Part shown: positions 23,772-31,766 of the stretch, piece after piece
How the letters are laid out: each line of letters starts with the position of its first letter
Numbering within the stretch: position 1 is the stretch's first letter
Origin: an uncultured Erysipelotrichaceae bacterium
Lineage (GTDB): Bacteria; Bacillota_I; Bacilli_A; Erysipelotrichales; Erysipelotrichaceae
NCBI GenBank assembly: GCA_937900565.1
Contig: CALCFG010000055.1
Location: 1 to 32,001 of the forward strand
DNA length: 32,001 bases
Direction of reading: 5' to 3'
Program-made: the position numbers and the translations under genes
Notes under the pieces: model-generated
What the model was told of the DNA's origin: nothing
Databases searched by the model: none
What the model saw: only the letters and a program-made list of their open reading frames with translations

Positions 23772-23810
23772 TGTATAGTTTAGCACTACTTACTTGTTTA
23801 TGTTTGCACT
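23772..23810 (-). promoter_or_regulatory. PTS operon promoter with adjacent AraC-type box
   Basis: Minus strand TAAACA (23800-23795), 17 bp, TATACA (23777-23772), a weak promoter. AGTGCAAA (23810-23803) abuts the -35, the position of a class II activator. Plus-strand TTTGCAC here repeats at 23899, 18760 and 12702. Confidence 0.5.
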
Positions 23811-23898
23811 AATCATTGTTGTATTTGCATTTTTAATTCAATGTTTTTATTGTGTACAGCGTGTGAAAATTGTGGGATTTGTCTTTATCACCAATTAA

Positions 23899-23907
23899 TT
23901 TGCACAA
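23899..23907 (+). promoter_or_regulatory. TTTGCACAA box upstream of the AraC gene
   Basis: A perfect copy of the shared box, 74 bp before ATG 23981. The remaining bases of 23734-23980 are AT-rich, with TTGTAA (23924-23929) as a weak -35 candidate. Confidence 0.4.
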
Positions 23908-23980
23908 AAAAGTAAATAACTCTTTGTAATTTGTTTCTAAATATCTGAATATAGGTTAAAATATTTCATAGAGGTGTTTC

Positions 23981-25153
23981 ATGTTTGATAAAACTAGCAG
24001 TTTAGCTTACCAAGATTTCGGTGGTACTTTAAAAAGACTTCCTTCAACACTTGAGAGCCAATTTTATGTATCAACCCAAACAATTGGCCGCAATTGTTTT
24101 CAGATTGCTTATGTCTGCGATCATGATATTTACATAACTTGTTCTCAAGGAAGTATTGTTGCGTTAGTAGTATTTGATGAGACTGAAGAAAAGTTTCAAC
24201 CATTTATTATTCATCGGGTGACTAAAATAAAAAAAGGATTATTATTTAACGTTTGTGGTATTAGCAGTAATGGGCAAGTAACGTTTTATATTCATAAGGA
24301 TTGCCACATAAGCATTCAAAACGTAAAAACGCCATATGTTTTACCTCCAGTTAAACCAACGTTAAGTATTTCTCAAATCTATGCTTACTATTATGAAATT
24401 CGCAACCCAGGTTACCAATTCAAAGGCGAACAACATCCATTTTGGGAATTGACCTTTGTCGATAATGGAACCCTTCAAGTTAGCGTTGATGACGAAGTAT
24501 TTAACTTAAAAACATACGATTGTTTCTTCTTTACACCCAATCAATTTCATCGCGAATGCAACATTAGTGATGAAGCGTGCAGTTATGTAACTTTAATGTT
24601 TGATGGACAAGGATTAGACCCAGATAAATTTAAAAACAAAATATTTCATTTAACGAATCATCAATATGAAACGTTATCTGAACTTGTTCAATACACATCA
24701 TTAAATGATATATCGGTTAAAAATGATTTAATTCTTGCTTCCTTATATCGTTTTATGTGTTTGTTGATTGCCCAAGATGAACAAGTAGAATATGAGAGTA
24801 CACATATGCCAGTACGGCAAAAAAGTGATGATCCATTATTAAATGAAGTCATTGATTACATTAATACTAATATATTCCGTACATTATCCATTGATGATTT
24901 ATGCCATCAGTTCTCAATGAGTCGTTCTTCTTTACAAACATTGTTTCATTCCCATTTTGCAATGGCACCGAAGCAATACATCAATGAATTAAAACTCAAT
25001 CGTGCGTGTTTAATGATTCGTGAAGGAAAATATAATATTAGCGAAATATCCAATGCCTTAGGCTTTGCATCCATTCATTACTTCTCACGAAAGTTTAAAC
25101 AATATTATCACGTATCCCCTAGCGAATACGTTAAAAAGATTTACCATCAATAA
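23981..25153 (+). CDS. AraC-family transcriptional regulator with cupin domain
   Basis: 390 residues in three parts. An N-terminal beta-rich domain (about 1-120) is not recognised. A cupin-like sugar-sensing domain (about 130-225) includes HPFWELTFVDNGTLQVSVDD and FFFTPNQFHRECN. The C-terminal 100 residues hold two helix-turn-helices (LSIDDLCHQFSMSRSSLQTLFH and NISEISNALGFASIHYFSRKFKQ) with the AraC signature. It is divergent from the PTS operon and is the likely activator of PTS and aga genes. The extra N-terminal domain is larger than in most AraC proteins. Confidence 0.92.
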   Translation: MFDKTSSLAYQDFGGTLKRLPSTLESQFYVSTQTIGRNCFQIAYVCDHDIYITCSQGSIVALVVFDETEEKFQPFIIHRVTKIKKGLLFNVCGISSNGQVTFYIHKDCHISIQNVKTPYVLPPVKPTLSISQIYAYYYEIRNPGYQFKGEQHPFWELTFVDNGTLQVSVDDEVFNLKTYDCFFFTPNQFHRECNISDEACSYVTLMFDGQGLDPDKFKNKIFHLTNHQYETLSELVQYTSLNDISVKNDLILASLYRFMCLLIAQDEQVEYESTHMPVRQKSDDPLLNEVIDYINTNIFRTLSIDDLCHQFSMSRSSLQTLFHSHFAMAPKQYINELKLNRACLMIREGKYNISEISNALGFASIHYFSRKFKQYYHVSPSEYVKKIYHQ

Positions 25154-25162
25154 AATATAAAA

Positions 25163-25192
25163 GTCCAGTCAGTCATATGATTGGACCTTTTT
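25163..25192 (+). terminator. Terminator of the AraC gene
   Basis: GTCCAGTCA, loop GTCATA, TGATTGGAC with one wobble, followed by a T run. Confidence 0.85.
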
Positions 25193-25295
25193 GTTACTTA
25201 TTGCTAATAAAAAGTGCAATGATCGCACAAAGAAGATTAAGATACGCATAGTACACAACTCACTACGATAATGCCTATTAATTGGTAGACCGTTA

Positions 25296-25319
25296 CATAT
25301 AAGACCAAGGTCTCATATG
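25296..25319. repeat. Imperfect palindrome
   Basis: CATATAAGACC (25296-25306) and GGTCTCATATG (25309-25319) match at 10 of 11 positions around AA. It lies in a gene-free stretch. About 50 bp to its right an IS605-like end begins, so it may be a structured part of the same element. Confidence 0.55.
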
Positions 25320-25361
25320 CAAGTTAGCTCTATTTAGGTAAGTTGTGGTTCTTTATTCTTA

Positions 25362-25405
25362 TAAGTAGAGCCCACAAGTTTGTGGTTTTAACCACGGGTA
25401 GTTGA
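25362..25405 (+). mobile_element. IS200/IS605-type right end or omega-RNA-like remnant
   Basis: TAAGTAGAGCCCAC is followed by the hairpins CCACAAGTTTGTGG and GTGGTTTTAACCAC, and ends in GGGTAGTTGAC. The layout (AAGTAGA-GCCC, hairpin, GGGTAGTT-x-AC) is that of right ends and omega-RNA tails of IS605/IS1341 (TnpB) elements, recognised from memory. No transposase or TnpB/IscB frame is present, so it is a solo or decayed copy. Bases 25198-25265 on the minus strand encode a short membrane-like end (YYAYLNLLCAIIALFISNK, then stop) that may be a truncated gene tail. Confidence 0.4.
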
Positions 25406-25406
25406 C

Positions 25407-26060
25407 CTAGGTTCTGAATTTACATATATCATTAACCATCATTCCATCAGGCTCAACATAATATGCTTTACTTTTTTCTTTTTCCAACAGTACTTCTTCT
25501 TTAGTAAACATAAAATCTATACTCGCATCCATTTCAATTTTAAATATAAAATCAGTATCATTATCAAATGTATTTTCTAAATTACTATACATATCTACAT
25601 AATCACCTTCTACTTTATAAATAAAATCACCGATTTTTGTAATTGTACCTTTATAAATAATTGGCCCATATTCTCCTACACAAGAATTTGTATACTCTAA
25701 ATTTAAGTCCGAAAGTAATACTTCACAAAAGTCATTACTTTTATTCTCAATTGAATTATCAGTACACTCACTTAAAAATCTAATTTCATCACCTTTTTCT
25801 CCAGCAAATACCTGAATCGCATTAGGTTCTTCTAAATTATTTTCACTAAATATAGGAAAAAATGCATCATAGGTATAAAAAAGTCCACTACCACCCTGCT
25901 CAACAGTAGAAAATAACTCATTAAAGTCGGAATCCGCATTTTTCAAATCAATATCAGTCGAAAAAGAAAATTGATGTTTATTAGATGTACATGATGTAAT
26001 AAAAAAACATAAACCTAGAAATATAATATTTTTCTTGAATTTTTCTTTGATAAAGTTCAT
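25407..26060 (-). CDS. Hypothetical lipoprotein
   Basis: 217 residues. A basic N-terminus and hydrophobic stretch end in lipobox ITSC (Cys24). The rest is acidic and beta-rich, with cysteines near 99, 112, 127 and 213. It is not recognised. Codon and residue use is more AT-rich than neighbours (many Asp/Asn/Phe, ATA and AGT codons), suggesting transfer. The stop (TAG, 25409-25407) touches the IS605-like end, so the C-terminus may be altered by insertion. No operon partner. Upstream 26061-26286 holds no gene, only the leader of this gene and an imperfect repeat GTAGGCGTTAA / TTTGACGCTTAC. Confidence 0.65.
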   Translation of the reverse strand: MNFIKEKFKKNIIFLGLCFFITSCTSNKHQFSFSTDIDLKNADSDFNELFSTVEQGGSGLFYTYDAFFPIFSENNLEEPNAIQVFAGEKGDEIRFLSECTDNSIENKSNDFCEVLLSDLNLEYTNSCVGEYGPIIYKGTITKIGDFIYKVEGDYVDMYSNLENTFDNDTDFIFKIEMDASIDFMFTKEEVLLEKEKSKAYYVEPDGMMVNDICKFRT

Positions 26061-26286
26061 TATCTTCCCCTTTATATAAAATTGGATGAATTATTGCTAA
26101 TACTATCTTTAACACAAAATGAAAAATTTTTAACCCGTGCCATGAACTCTGAAGAGAATAATAATAGGTTTATGATAAAGCTAGCATTAATTATGTAGGC
26201 GTTAAGATTAATAACAATGTTTAACAATTATGATAGTTTTGACGCTTACAAGATAATCGTTATCTTTCACCGCATCAATTGCACTT

Positions 26287-26931
26287 TTATTCTTTGGTTA
26301 AGTCAATCACATCCATTACATCATAGCCTAAATTATTTAATGCATTCGCCATGATAGGGTTATTAACATCCGCTTGTACTTGAACATAAATACCGTCTTT
26401 TTTATGATAAATGGAAACAGATTGCAAAGGAACATTGGCATCTTTGAAACATTTAGTAATTTCATAAAGGACACCCACTTTATCTTCCCTTATTTTCATA
26501 ACAAAACGAACACCCTTTTGCAAATATCCACTTAAGTCAATAAAAGCATCAAAAATATCTTTATGCGTAATAATTCCAACCAATACATTTTGATCCATTA
26601 CCGGTAATGCACCGATGTTTTTTTCACGCATTAAGATGGCAGCTTCTTCAAGTAATGCGCTTGAATCTATCGTGATGACATCTTTGATCATTATATCCCC
26701 AAGGTTTGCTTTACTTAATAAGTAATTAATTTCATAGATGGATAGACTCGTTGCACTGCTTGGAGCGCTCGCTTCAATGACGCCTTGAGTAATTAAACCA
26801 ACCAATTTTCCATCATCTACAACTGGAACACGATGAAATCCATGTTGTTTCATTAAATCCAAAGCAGTGGTGACATTATCTTTGGATGTTAATGTTAATG
26901 GATTTTTTGTCATTTTTTCATAAACATACAT
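26287..26931 (-). CDS. CBS-pair and ACT-domain protein (AcuB-like)
   Basis: 214 residues. CBS1 (about 1-60, FHRVPVVDDGKLVGLIT), CBS2 (about 78-130, IGALPVMDQNVLVGIITHKDIF) and a C-terminal ACT domain (about 139-214, FVMKIREDKVGVLYEITKCF). CBS pairs bind adenosyl nucleotides and ACT domains bind amino acids. It is the last gene of the liv operon, 3 bp after livF, so it may sense branched-chain amino acids and energy state to tune transport. The family is also found beside liv genes in other Firmicutes (general knowledge). Confidence 0.88.
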   Translation of the reverse strand: MYVYEKMTKNPLTLTSKDNVTTALDLMKQHGFHRVPVVDDGKLVGLITQGVIEASAPSSATSLSIYEINYLLSKANLGDIMIKDVITIDSSALLEEAAILMREKNIGALPVMDQNVLVGIITHKDIFDAFIDLSGYLQKGVRFVMKIREDKVGVLYEITKCFKDANVPLQSVSIYHKKDGIYVQVQADVNNPIMANALNNLGYDVMDVIDLTKE

Positions 26932-26934
26932 AAA

Positions 26935-27645
26935 CTATCCTCCTAAGTACGCTTTGACAATGGCATCAGAGTGCATCAGCGCTTCACCAGAGCCACTGGT
27001 GACAATACATCCATTTTCTAAAGCATAGGCGTAATTCGAAATGGCTAATGCCATTTTTGCATTTTGTTCAACCAATAATATCGTTACACCTTGCCGATTA
27101 ATGGCCTGAATAATGGAAAAGATTTCTTTCACTAATAGCGGAGATAGTCCCATACTTGGTTCATCCAATAACAATAACTTTGGACGAGCCATAAGTGCTC
27201 TGCCCATTGCTAACATTTGTTGTTCTCCACCGCTTAATGTACCAGCTAATTGGTGTTCTCTTTCTTTCAAGCGAGGAAAGTGCTGATAGACCATTTCTAA
27301 ATCTTCTTTTACACCCTGACCATCCTTTCGTAAATATGCACCCAACTGTAAGTTTTCTAATACAGTTTGCTTAGCAAACACACGCCTTCTCTCTGGAACT
27401 TGAACCAATCCCAACCCTACGATTTTGTCAGCAGCCAATAAATTAATCGACTTTCCCTGATAACTCATAGTGCCACTTTTCGGATTAAGTAGACCAGATA
27501 AAGTATGCAATATTGTTGTTTTCCCCGCACCATTAGCACCTATTAACGAAACAATACTTCCTTGCTCTATTGTAAAACTTACCCCTTTGACCGCTTGAAT
27601 AAGTCCATATTGGACACAAAGCTCATTAACTTCTAATATATTCAT
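26935..27645 (-). CDS. livF: Branched-chain amino acid ABC transporter ATPase
   Basis: 236 residues, full length. Walker A GANGAGKTT (about 35-43), signature LSGGEQQMLAMGRAL, Walker B LLLLDEPSMGLSP and the LivF-type ending EALMHSDAIVKAYLGG. It lies 2 bp after livG and forms the nucleotide-binding dimer with it under LivH-LivM. Confidence 0.95.
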   Translation of the reverse strand: MNILEVNELCVQYGLIQAVKGVSFTIEQGSIVSLIGANGAGKTTILHTLSGLLNPKSGTMSYQGKSINLLAADKIVGLGLVQVPERRRVFAKQTVLENLQLGAYLRKDGQGVKEDLEMVYQHFPRLKEREHQLAGTLSGGEQQMLAMGRALMARPKLLLLDEPSMGLSPLLVKEIFSIIQAINRQGVTILLVEQNAKMALAISNYAYALENGCIVTSGSGEALMHSDAIVKAYLGG

Positions 27646-27647
27646 AA

Positions 27648-28409
27648 CTAATCCCCTAAATATGCTTTGATTACTTCCGGATTGGATTGAACTTGGGCTG
27701 CACTACCACTGGTTAATATCATTCCATAATTCAGCACTGTAATCTTTTCACATATTTCCATCACAAGTTTCATATCGTGTTCAATTAACAATATAGCAAG
27801 GCCAAATTGTTGCCTTACTTGACGAATAACTTCCATTAACTCTTTGGTCTCATTAGGATTCATACCAGCTGCAGGTTCATCCAAAAGCAATAATTTCGGA
27901 TGTGTTGCTAATGCTCGAGCAATTTCTAACTGCCTTTGCTTACCATAAGGTAAATTCTTTGCCTTGACATCTTTCACATTCGCTAAATGCATTATTTCAA
28001 GCAAGCGATAACTTTCCATTTCAAGTTTTTCTTCTTGCTGTTGATACTTTTTATTACGTAATACAGCATCCATAAATGAATAAGGATAATGACTCCCCAA
28101 AGCGATTTTGACATTATCCGCCACACTTTGGTCAGTAAAAAGACGTATATTTTGAAATGTACGGGCAATACCTTTGGAAACAATCGATGCGCAATCTTTT
28201 CCTTGAATTTGTTCACCACACAACTCAATCGTGCCATCACTTGGCACATACAAGCCACTTAGCATATTAAATACAGTTGTTTTACCTGCACCATTTGGGC
28301 CAATCAAACCAACCAATTCATTCGGATAAACATCTAAATTAAATCCAGAAACAGCACGTAATCCACCAAAGTTAATCCCTAAATTCTTAACGCTTAATAT
28401 TGGTTTCAT
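27648..28409 (-). CDS. livG: Branched-chain amino acid ABC transporter ATPase
   Basis: 253 residues. Walker A GPNGAGKTT, LivG-specific ARTFQNIRLF, signature LPYGKQRQLEIARAL, Walker B LLLLDEPAAGMNPNE, and H-loop EHD. Start ATG 28409 overlaps the livM stop by 4 bp (ATGA). Intact. Confidence 0.95.
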   Translation of the reverse strand: MKPILSVKNLGINFGGLRAVSGFNLDVYPNELVGLIGPNGAGKTTVFNMLSGLYVPSDGTIELCGEQIQGKDCASIVSKGIARTFQNIRLFTDQSVADNVKIALGSHYPYSFMDAVLRNKKYQQQEEKLEMESYRLLEIMHLANVKDVKAKNLPYGKQRQLEIARALATHPKLLLLDEPAAGMNPNETKELMEVIRQVRQQFGLAILLIEHDMKLVMEICEKITVLNYGMILTSGSAAQVQSNPEVIKAYLGD

Positions 28410-29367
28410 ACAAAATTTCCTTTCCGTTTAATCTTAATTCGTTGCATTAATTCATTCATTTTTGGCGAATGTTTAGCTAACATTATAATAATTAATACCA
28501 AAGAATAAGCTAACATTTGATAATCCGAGACAGCACGTAACATTTCTGGTAATGCCGTTAGTACAATCGTTGCCATAACACCACCAAATAAATTACCCAT
28601 TCCACCCAGTACAACCATTACCAATAACTTAATGCTCATATTATAGTCAAAAACCTTTGGGGCTAAGTTTCCCATATAATGCGCATATAAACAACCCGCA
28701 ACACCCGCAAAAAATGCAGCAATAACAAAAGTTGCCACTTTATAATATTGCGTATGGACACCTGAAGAAGCGGAAGCAATTTCATCCACTGCAATGGCTT
28801 TAATGTATCGTCCTTGTTGGGAGTGAATCATTAAGTAAATAATCCCCACACAAACTATAGCTACTGATAAACTTAGTGGAAAGCTAACAAAGCGTGATAT
28901 TCCCATATATCCTTTCGCTCCACCAACAATATTAATATTGGTTAAAATATTACGAATAATTTCGCCAAACGCTAATGTAATTATAGCTAAGTAATCTCCT
29001 TTTAACCGCAAACACGCAATCGCAACCAACGCACCAAACAAAGCTGCTACCAATCCAGATATTAGTAATGCAACCCAAAAGAGATTTGAATTGGCATTGC
29101 AGCTAAGATATCTTTCGTTAATAAAGCTGCACTGTACGCACCAATACTCATAAAGCCTGCATGTCCAAGTGTCAATTGACCTAAATACCCAGCAGTTAGG
29201 TTAAGGGATGCCACTAAAACTACATTAATGCAAATACTGGTTAAAATTCCTTGATTATACCTTGAAATAATATTGGCACTGCATAATAGATAAACAATTC
29301 CAATAACAACAATACTAATGATAAATGGAAGGATTTTTTTGAATTTATAGCTATTTTTACTCATCAT
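28406..29367 (-). pseudogene. livM: Branched-chain amino acid ABC permease LivM, single-base frameshift
   Basis: The first part (ATG 29367) runs through LTAGYLGQLTLGHAGFMSIG to AMPIQISFGLHY and stops at 29062. Read with one extra T, the same DNA continues SFWVALLISGLVAALFGALV and on through LRLKGDYLAIITLAFGEIIR to a normal LivM end at 28406. The joined length of about 320 residues is normal. The lesion lies in the T run opposite A29077-29080 (TCTTTTGGG, TTTTT expected). Flanking liv genes are intact and coupled by ATGA overlaps, so selection seems to have kept the operon. A miscalled homopolymer is as likely as a real mutation. Confidence 0.9.
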
Positions 29368-30239
29368 ACTTTCTCCTTCACGTTTTTACCCAAAATTCCA
29401 TTGGGTTTAAAAACTAACATTAAAATTAAAATAATAAATACAAGGCCATCGGCAAATTGCGTGGATAAATATGCTTTCGTAAATGTTTCCACAATTCCTA
29501 AAATAAATCCACCCAATACAGCACCAGGAATAATACCAATTCCCCCTATAACCGCCGCAATGAATGCTTTAATGCCAGGGAGCGAACCCATCGTTGGTTT
29601 AATTTGTGGATAATTTGACGCCCACAATATACCCGCAATCGCTGCTAAAGCACTGCCAATAGCAAACGTAATACTAATTGTTTTATTCACATTAATTCCC
29701 ATTAAACTTGCAGCTTCACTGTCTTCACTGGTAGCACGCATTGCTTTACCAAGCTTCGTTTTTTTAACAAATTGATCCAATGCTACCATTAATACAATGG
29801 ATACTCCCAATGTTATTGCCATATTACCAGTAATCGTTAATGGCCCAAGTTTTATTGGTGCCATCGTTATAATGGTAGGAAAACTCATTGGATTCGCCCC
29901 CATAATTAATTGACATAAATTTTGCAATAAATAGGATACCCCAATGGCGGTTATTAATAATGATATTCGTGATGCATGGCGTAATGGTTTATACGCAATC
30001 TTCTCAATAACAACGCCTAAGATTACACAACCAAAGATAGATACTGCGATTGCGATTGGTAAAGCAATACCTTGGTTTAATAAAATTAATACAAGGTAAC
30101 TGCCAACCATGATAATATCACCATGGGCAAAGTTAATTAATTGAGCGATACCATAAACCATTGTATATCCCAAAGCAATTAATGCATAAATTGCGCCTAA
30201 GCTCAGTCCATTAATGAGTTGTTGCATTAATAATTCCAT
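29364..30239 (-). CDS. livH: Branched-chain amino acid ABC permease LivH
   Basis: I chose ATG 30239 (MELLMQQLINGLSLGAIYAL) with AAGGGGG just upstream. The in-frame ATG at 30260 would sit before that site. 291 residues, with LGYTMVYGIAQLINFAHGDIIMVG and RATSEDSEAASLMGINV (the EAA-like coupling loop). About eight membrane helices. Its stop overlaps the livM start by 4 bp. Confidence 0.95.
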   Translation of the reverse strand: MELLMQQLINGLSLGAIYALIALGYTMVYGIAQLINFAHGDIIMVGSYLVLILLNQGIALPIAIAVSIFGCVILGVVIEKIAYKPLRHASRISLLITAIGVSYLLQNLCQLIMGANPMSFPTIITMAPIKLGPLTITGNMAITLGVSIVLMVALDQFVKKTKLGKAMRATSEDSEAASLMGINVNKTISITFAIGSALAAIAGILWASNYPQIKPTMGSLPGIKAFIAAVIGGIGIIPGAVLGGFILGIVETFTKAYLSTQFADGLVFIILILMLVFKPNGILGKNVKEKV

Positions 30240-30260
30240 AGAATCCCCCTTAATTACCAA

Positions 30261-30288
30261 ATCAGCAAGCAGCGCGCTACTTGCTGAT
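30261..30288 (-). terminator. Intercistronic hairpin between livK and livH
   Basis: ATCAGCAAG and CTTGCTGAT form a 9-bp stem around a 10-base loop containing GCGCGC. On the minus strand only TTTGG follows, so it is a weak terminator or mRNA-end stabiliser, as expected for high substrate-binding-protein levels. Confidence 0.6.
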
Positions 30289-30300
30289 GTTTTTATTCAT

Positions 30301-31422
30301 TTAGTTTGCGCTTGCGTAAACACCATCTTTAACAGTAACTACATTAATTTTACGGATAGGATCGCCATTTTCATCAAATGTTAAGTTACCTAAAATACCA
30401 TCATAATTGGTTTGTTTCATTGCTTCCACAATACCTGCATTATCTTTAGTTTGCGCATTGTCGTAAGCATTTAATAATGTCATCATTGCATCATAAGCTA
30501 GAAAAGCAAAGTTATTTGGCTCTTCGCTATCCCCAAATTCAGCATGATATTTATCAATATATTCTTTAATTTTGGCATCATCCGGTGAATAACCATTTGT
30601 GAACAATACACCTTCAAATGCACTGCTATCATCGACAATCGACAATACGCCATCCCAACCATCACAACCAAACAATTGTTGCGTTATACCTAAATCACGT
30701 GCCTGTTTAGCAATCAATACATTATCCCCATAATAGTTTGGGACAAAGAATGCATCTATATCACTGTTAGCAATCTTTGTTAATTGGGTATTAAAATCTT
30801 TATCCCCATCACTATAGGATTCACTGACCACAATTTCACCACCATTAGCTTTAACCGTTTCACTAAAAACTTCAGTTAAACCTACCGAGTAATCACTGTC
30901 TTTATTGTACAAAATGGCAATTTTACCATAGCCATTATCCATTACATAATCAGCCATAAATTCTGCTTGCATCGGATCGGTAAAACAACCTCTAAATGAA
31001 TTTGCAGGTTTAGTTGCTTCCAATGCAGTTGCGGAAGCACTAATAATTGGTGTTCCTACTGCTTCACTGGCCGCTGTAATGGATGCCGTTTCACCTGACA
31101 TTGCTGCACCCATAATACCAATAACATGATCACTATCCACTAATTTGTTATAGGCATTAAAAGCAGATGTGTTATCCCCTTGACTATCTTCATCAACTAA
31201 GGCAAATTGTGTCCCACCTTTTGCATTATAATCTTTAATAGCTAATAACGCACTATTGCGTTGTCCAATACCATAAACTGCATAATCCCCAGTTAATGGG
31301 CCAATAAAGCCAACCTTTACCGTTCCATCATCACTGTTAGTACTTGATTGGTTGCCACTTTGACAACCAGTTAATGTCAATACCAATGCACACGTACTAA
31401 CAACTTTCATCCATTTTTTCAT
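30301..31422 (-). CDS. livK: Branched-chain amino acid ABC substrate-binding lipoprotein
   Basis: 373 residues. Signal peptide and lipobox LTGC (Cys20), a short Ser/Asn linker, then the Leu/Ile/Val-binding fold: VKVGFIGPLTGDYAVYG, DSQGDNTSAFNAYNKLVD, GIMGAAMSGETASITAASEA and AILYNKDSDYSVGLTEVF. It is the first gene of the operon, with a GGGGAA RBS. The ligand is probably Leu, Ile or Val, but other amino acids are possible in this family. Confidence 0.93.
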   Translation of the reverse strand: MKKWMKVVSTCALVLTLTGCQSGNQSSTNSDDGTVKVGFIGPLTGDYAVYGIGQRNSALLAIKDYNAKGGTQFALVDEDSQGDNTSAFNAYNKLVDSDHVIGIMGAAMSGETASITAASEAVGTPIISASATALEATKPANSFRGCFTDPMQAEFMADYVMDNGYGKIAILYNKDSDYSVGLTEVFSETVKANGGEIVVSESYSDGDKDFNTQLTKIANSDIDAFFVPNYYGDNVLIAKQARDLGITQQLFGCDGWDGVLSIVDDSSAFEGVLFTNGYSPDDAKIKEYIDKYHAEFGDSEEPNNFAFLAYDAMMTLLNAYDNAQTKDNAGIVEAMKQTNYDGILGNLTFDENGDPIRKINVVTVKDGVYASAN

Positions 31423-31501
31423 ATAAATATTCCCCTTTTTATCGTTGTTGAAAACATTCTATCCATTTCTCTTTCACCAATAAAGAAATATTTTTCTGTA
31501 G

Positions 31502-31530
31502 TTTTCATAAATTATGAAAATTTTTCATAA
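31502..31530. promoter_or_regulatory. Array of three alternating operator half-sites
   Basis: TTTTCATAA (31502-31510), TTATGAAAA (31512-31520) and TTTTCATAA (31522-31530), each separated by one base. Neighbours form perfect 9-bp inverted repeats with 10-bp phasing. The array lies 80-108 bp upstream of livK and about 64 bp before the plus-strand -35. TATGAAAATTTTTCATA resembles an ArgR-type box. The regulator is unknown. Confidence 0.6.
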
Positions 31531-31593
31531 ACCGTAATTGTTATATTTCACAATTAGTTAACCAAGTCTTAACTATTTTTTTCAAGAAAAGTC

Positions 31594-31622
31594 TTGTCTT
31601 TTATGACTTTTCGTCATAATAT
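31594..31622 (+). promoter_or_regulatory. Promoter with inverted repeat filling the spacer
   Basis: TTGTCT (31594-31599), 17 bp, TAATAT (31617-31622). TTATGACTTTTCGTCATAA (31601-31619; 7-bp arms, 5-base centre) fills the spacer and enters the -10, the ideal place for a repressor. Confidence 0.7.
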
Positions 31623-31627
31623 CTTCT

Positions 31628-31744
31628 TACGCGAATTGGGAGTAGCTGAATCAAGTTATCGTCATCTCGATTTTATCCGGTAACTTGGGTTTGAAAATAA
31701 CAAACAAGCAAGACAATCGCCGCAAGGTGAATGTCTTGCTTTTT
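31628..31744 (+). ncRNA. yybP-ykoY-type manganese riboswitch
   Basis: Aptamer hallmarks: GGGAGTAG (31638-31645), the ATCGTCA internal loop, stem CAAGTTA / TAACTTG, and the downstream GGGTTTGA. An expression platform with a terminator follows (31708-31744). The next gene is a cation P-type ATPase, a typical partner of this class. Mn2+ binding should prevent termination and raise efflux-pump expression. Confidence 0.85.
31708..31744 (+). terminator. Riboswitch terminator
   Basis: GCAAGACA (31708-31715) pairs with TGTCTTGC (31732-31739). An inner TCGCC/GGTGA stem is capped by a GCAA tetraloop. T5 follows at 31740-31744. Confidence 0.88.
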
Positions 31745-31766
31745 ATGTTGTAAAGGAGTATTAAAG

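Noticed and set aside
26196..26250. Imperfect repeat GTAGGCGTTAA / TTTGACGCTTAC
   Set aside because: The arms have mismatches and a loop of over 30 bases. No promoter or terminator tail goes with it.
31556..31580. AGTTAA / TTAACT hairpin followed by T7, like a plus-strand terminator
   Set aside because: Only 6 bp of AT-rich stem and no plus-strand gene upstream to terminate. It lies inside a promoter region.
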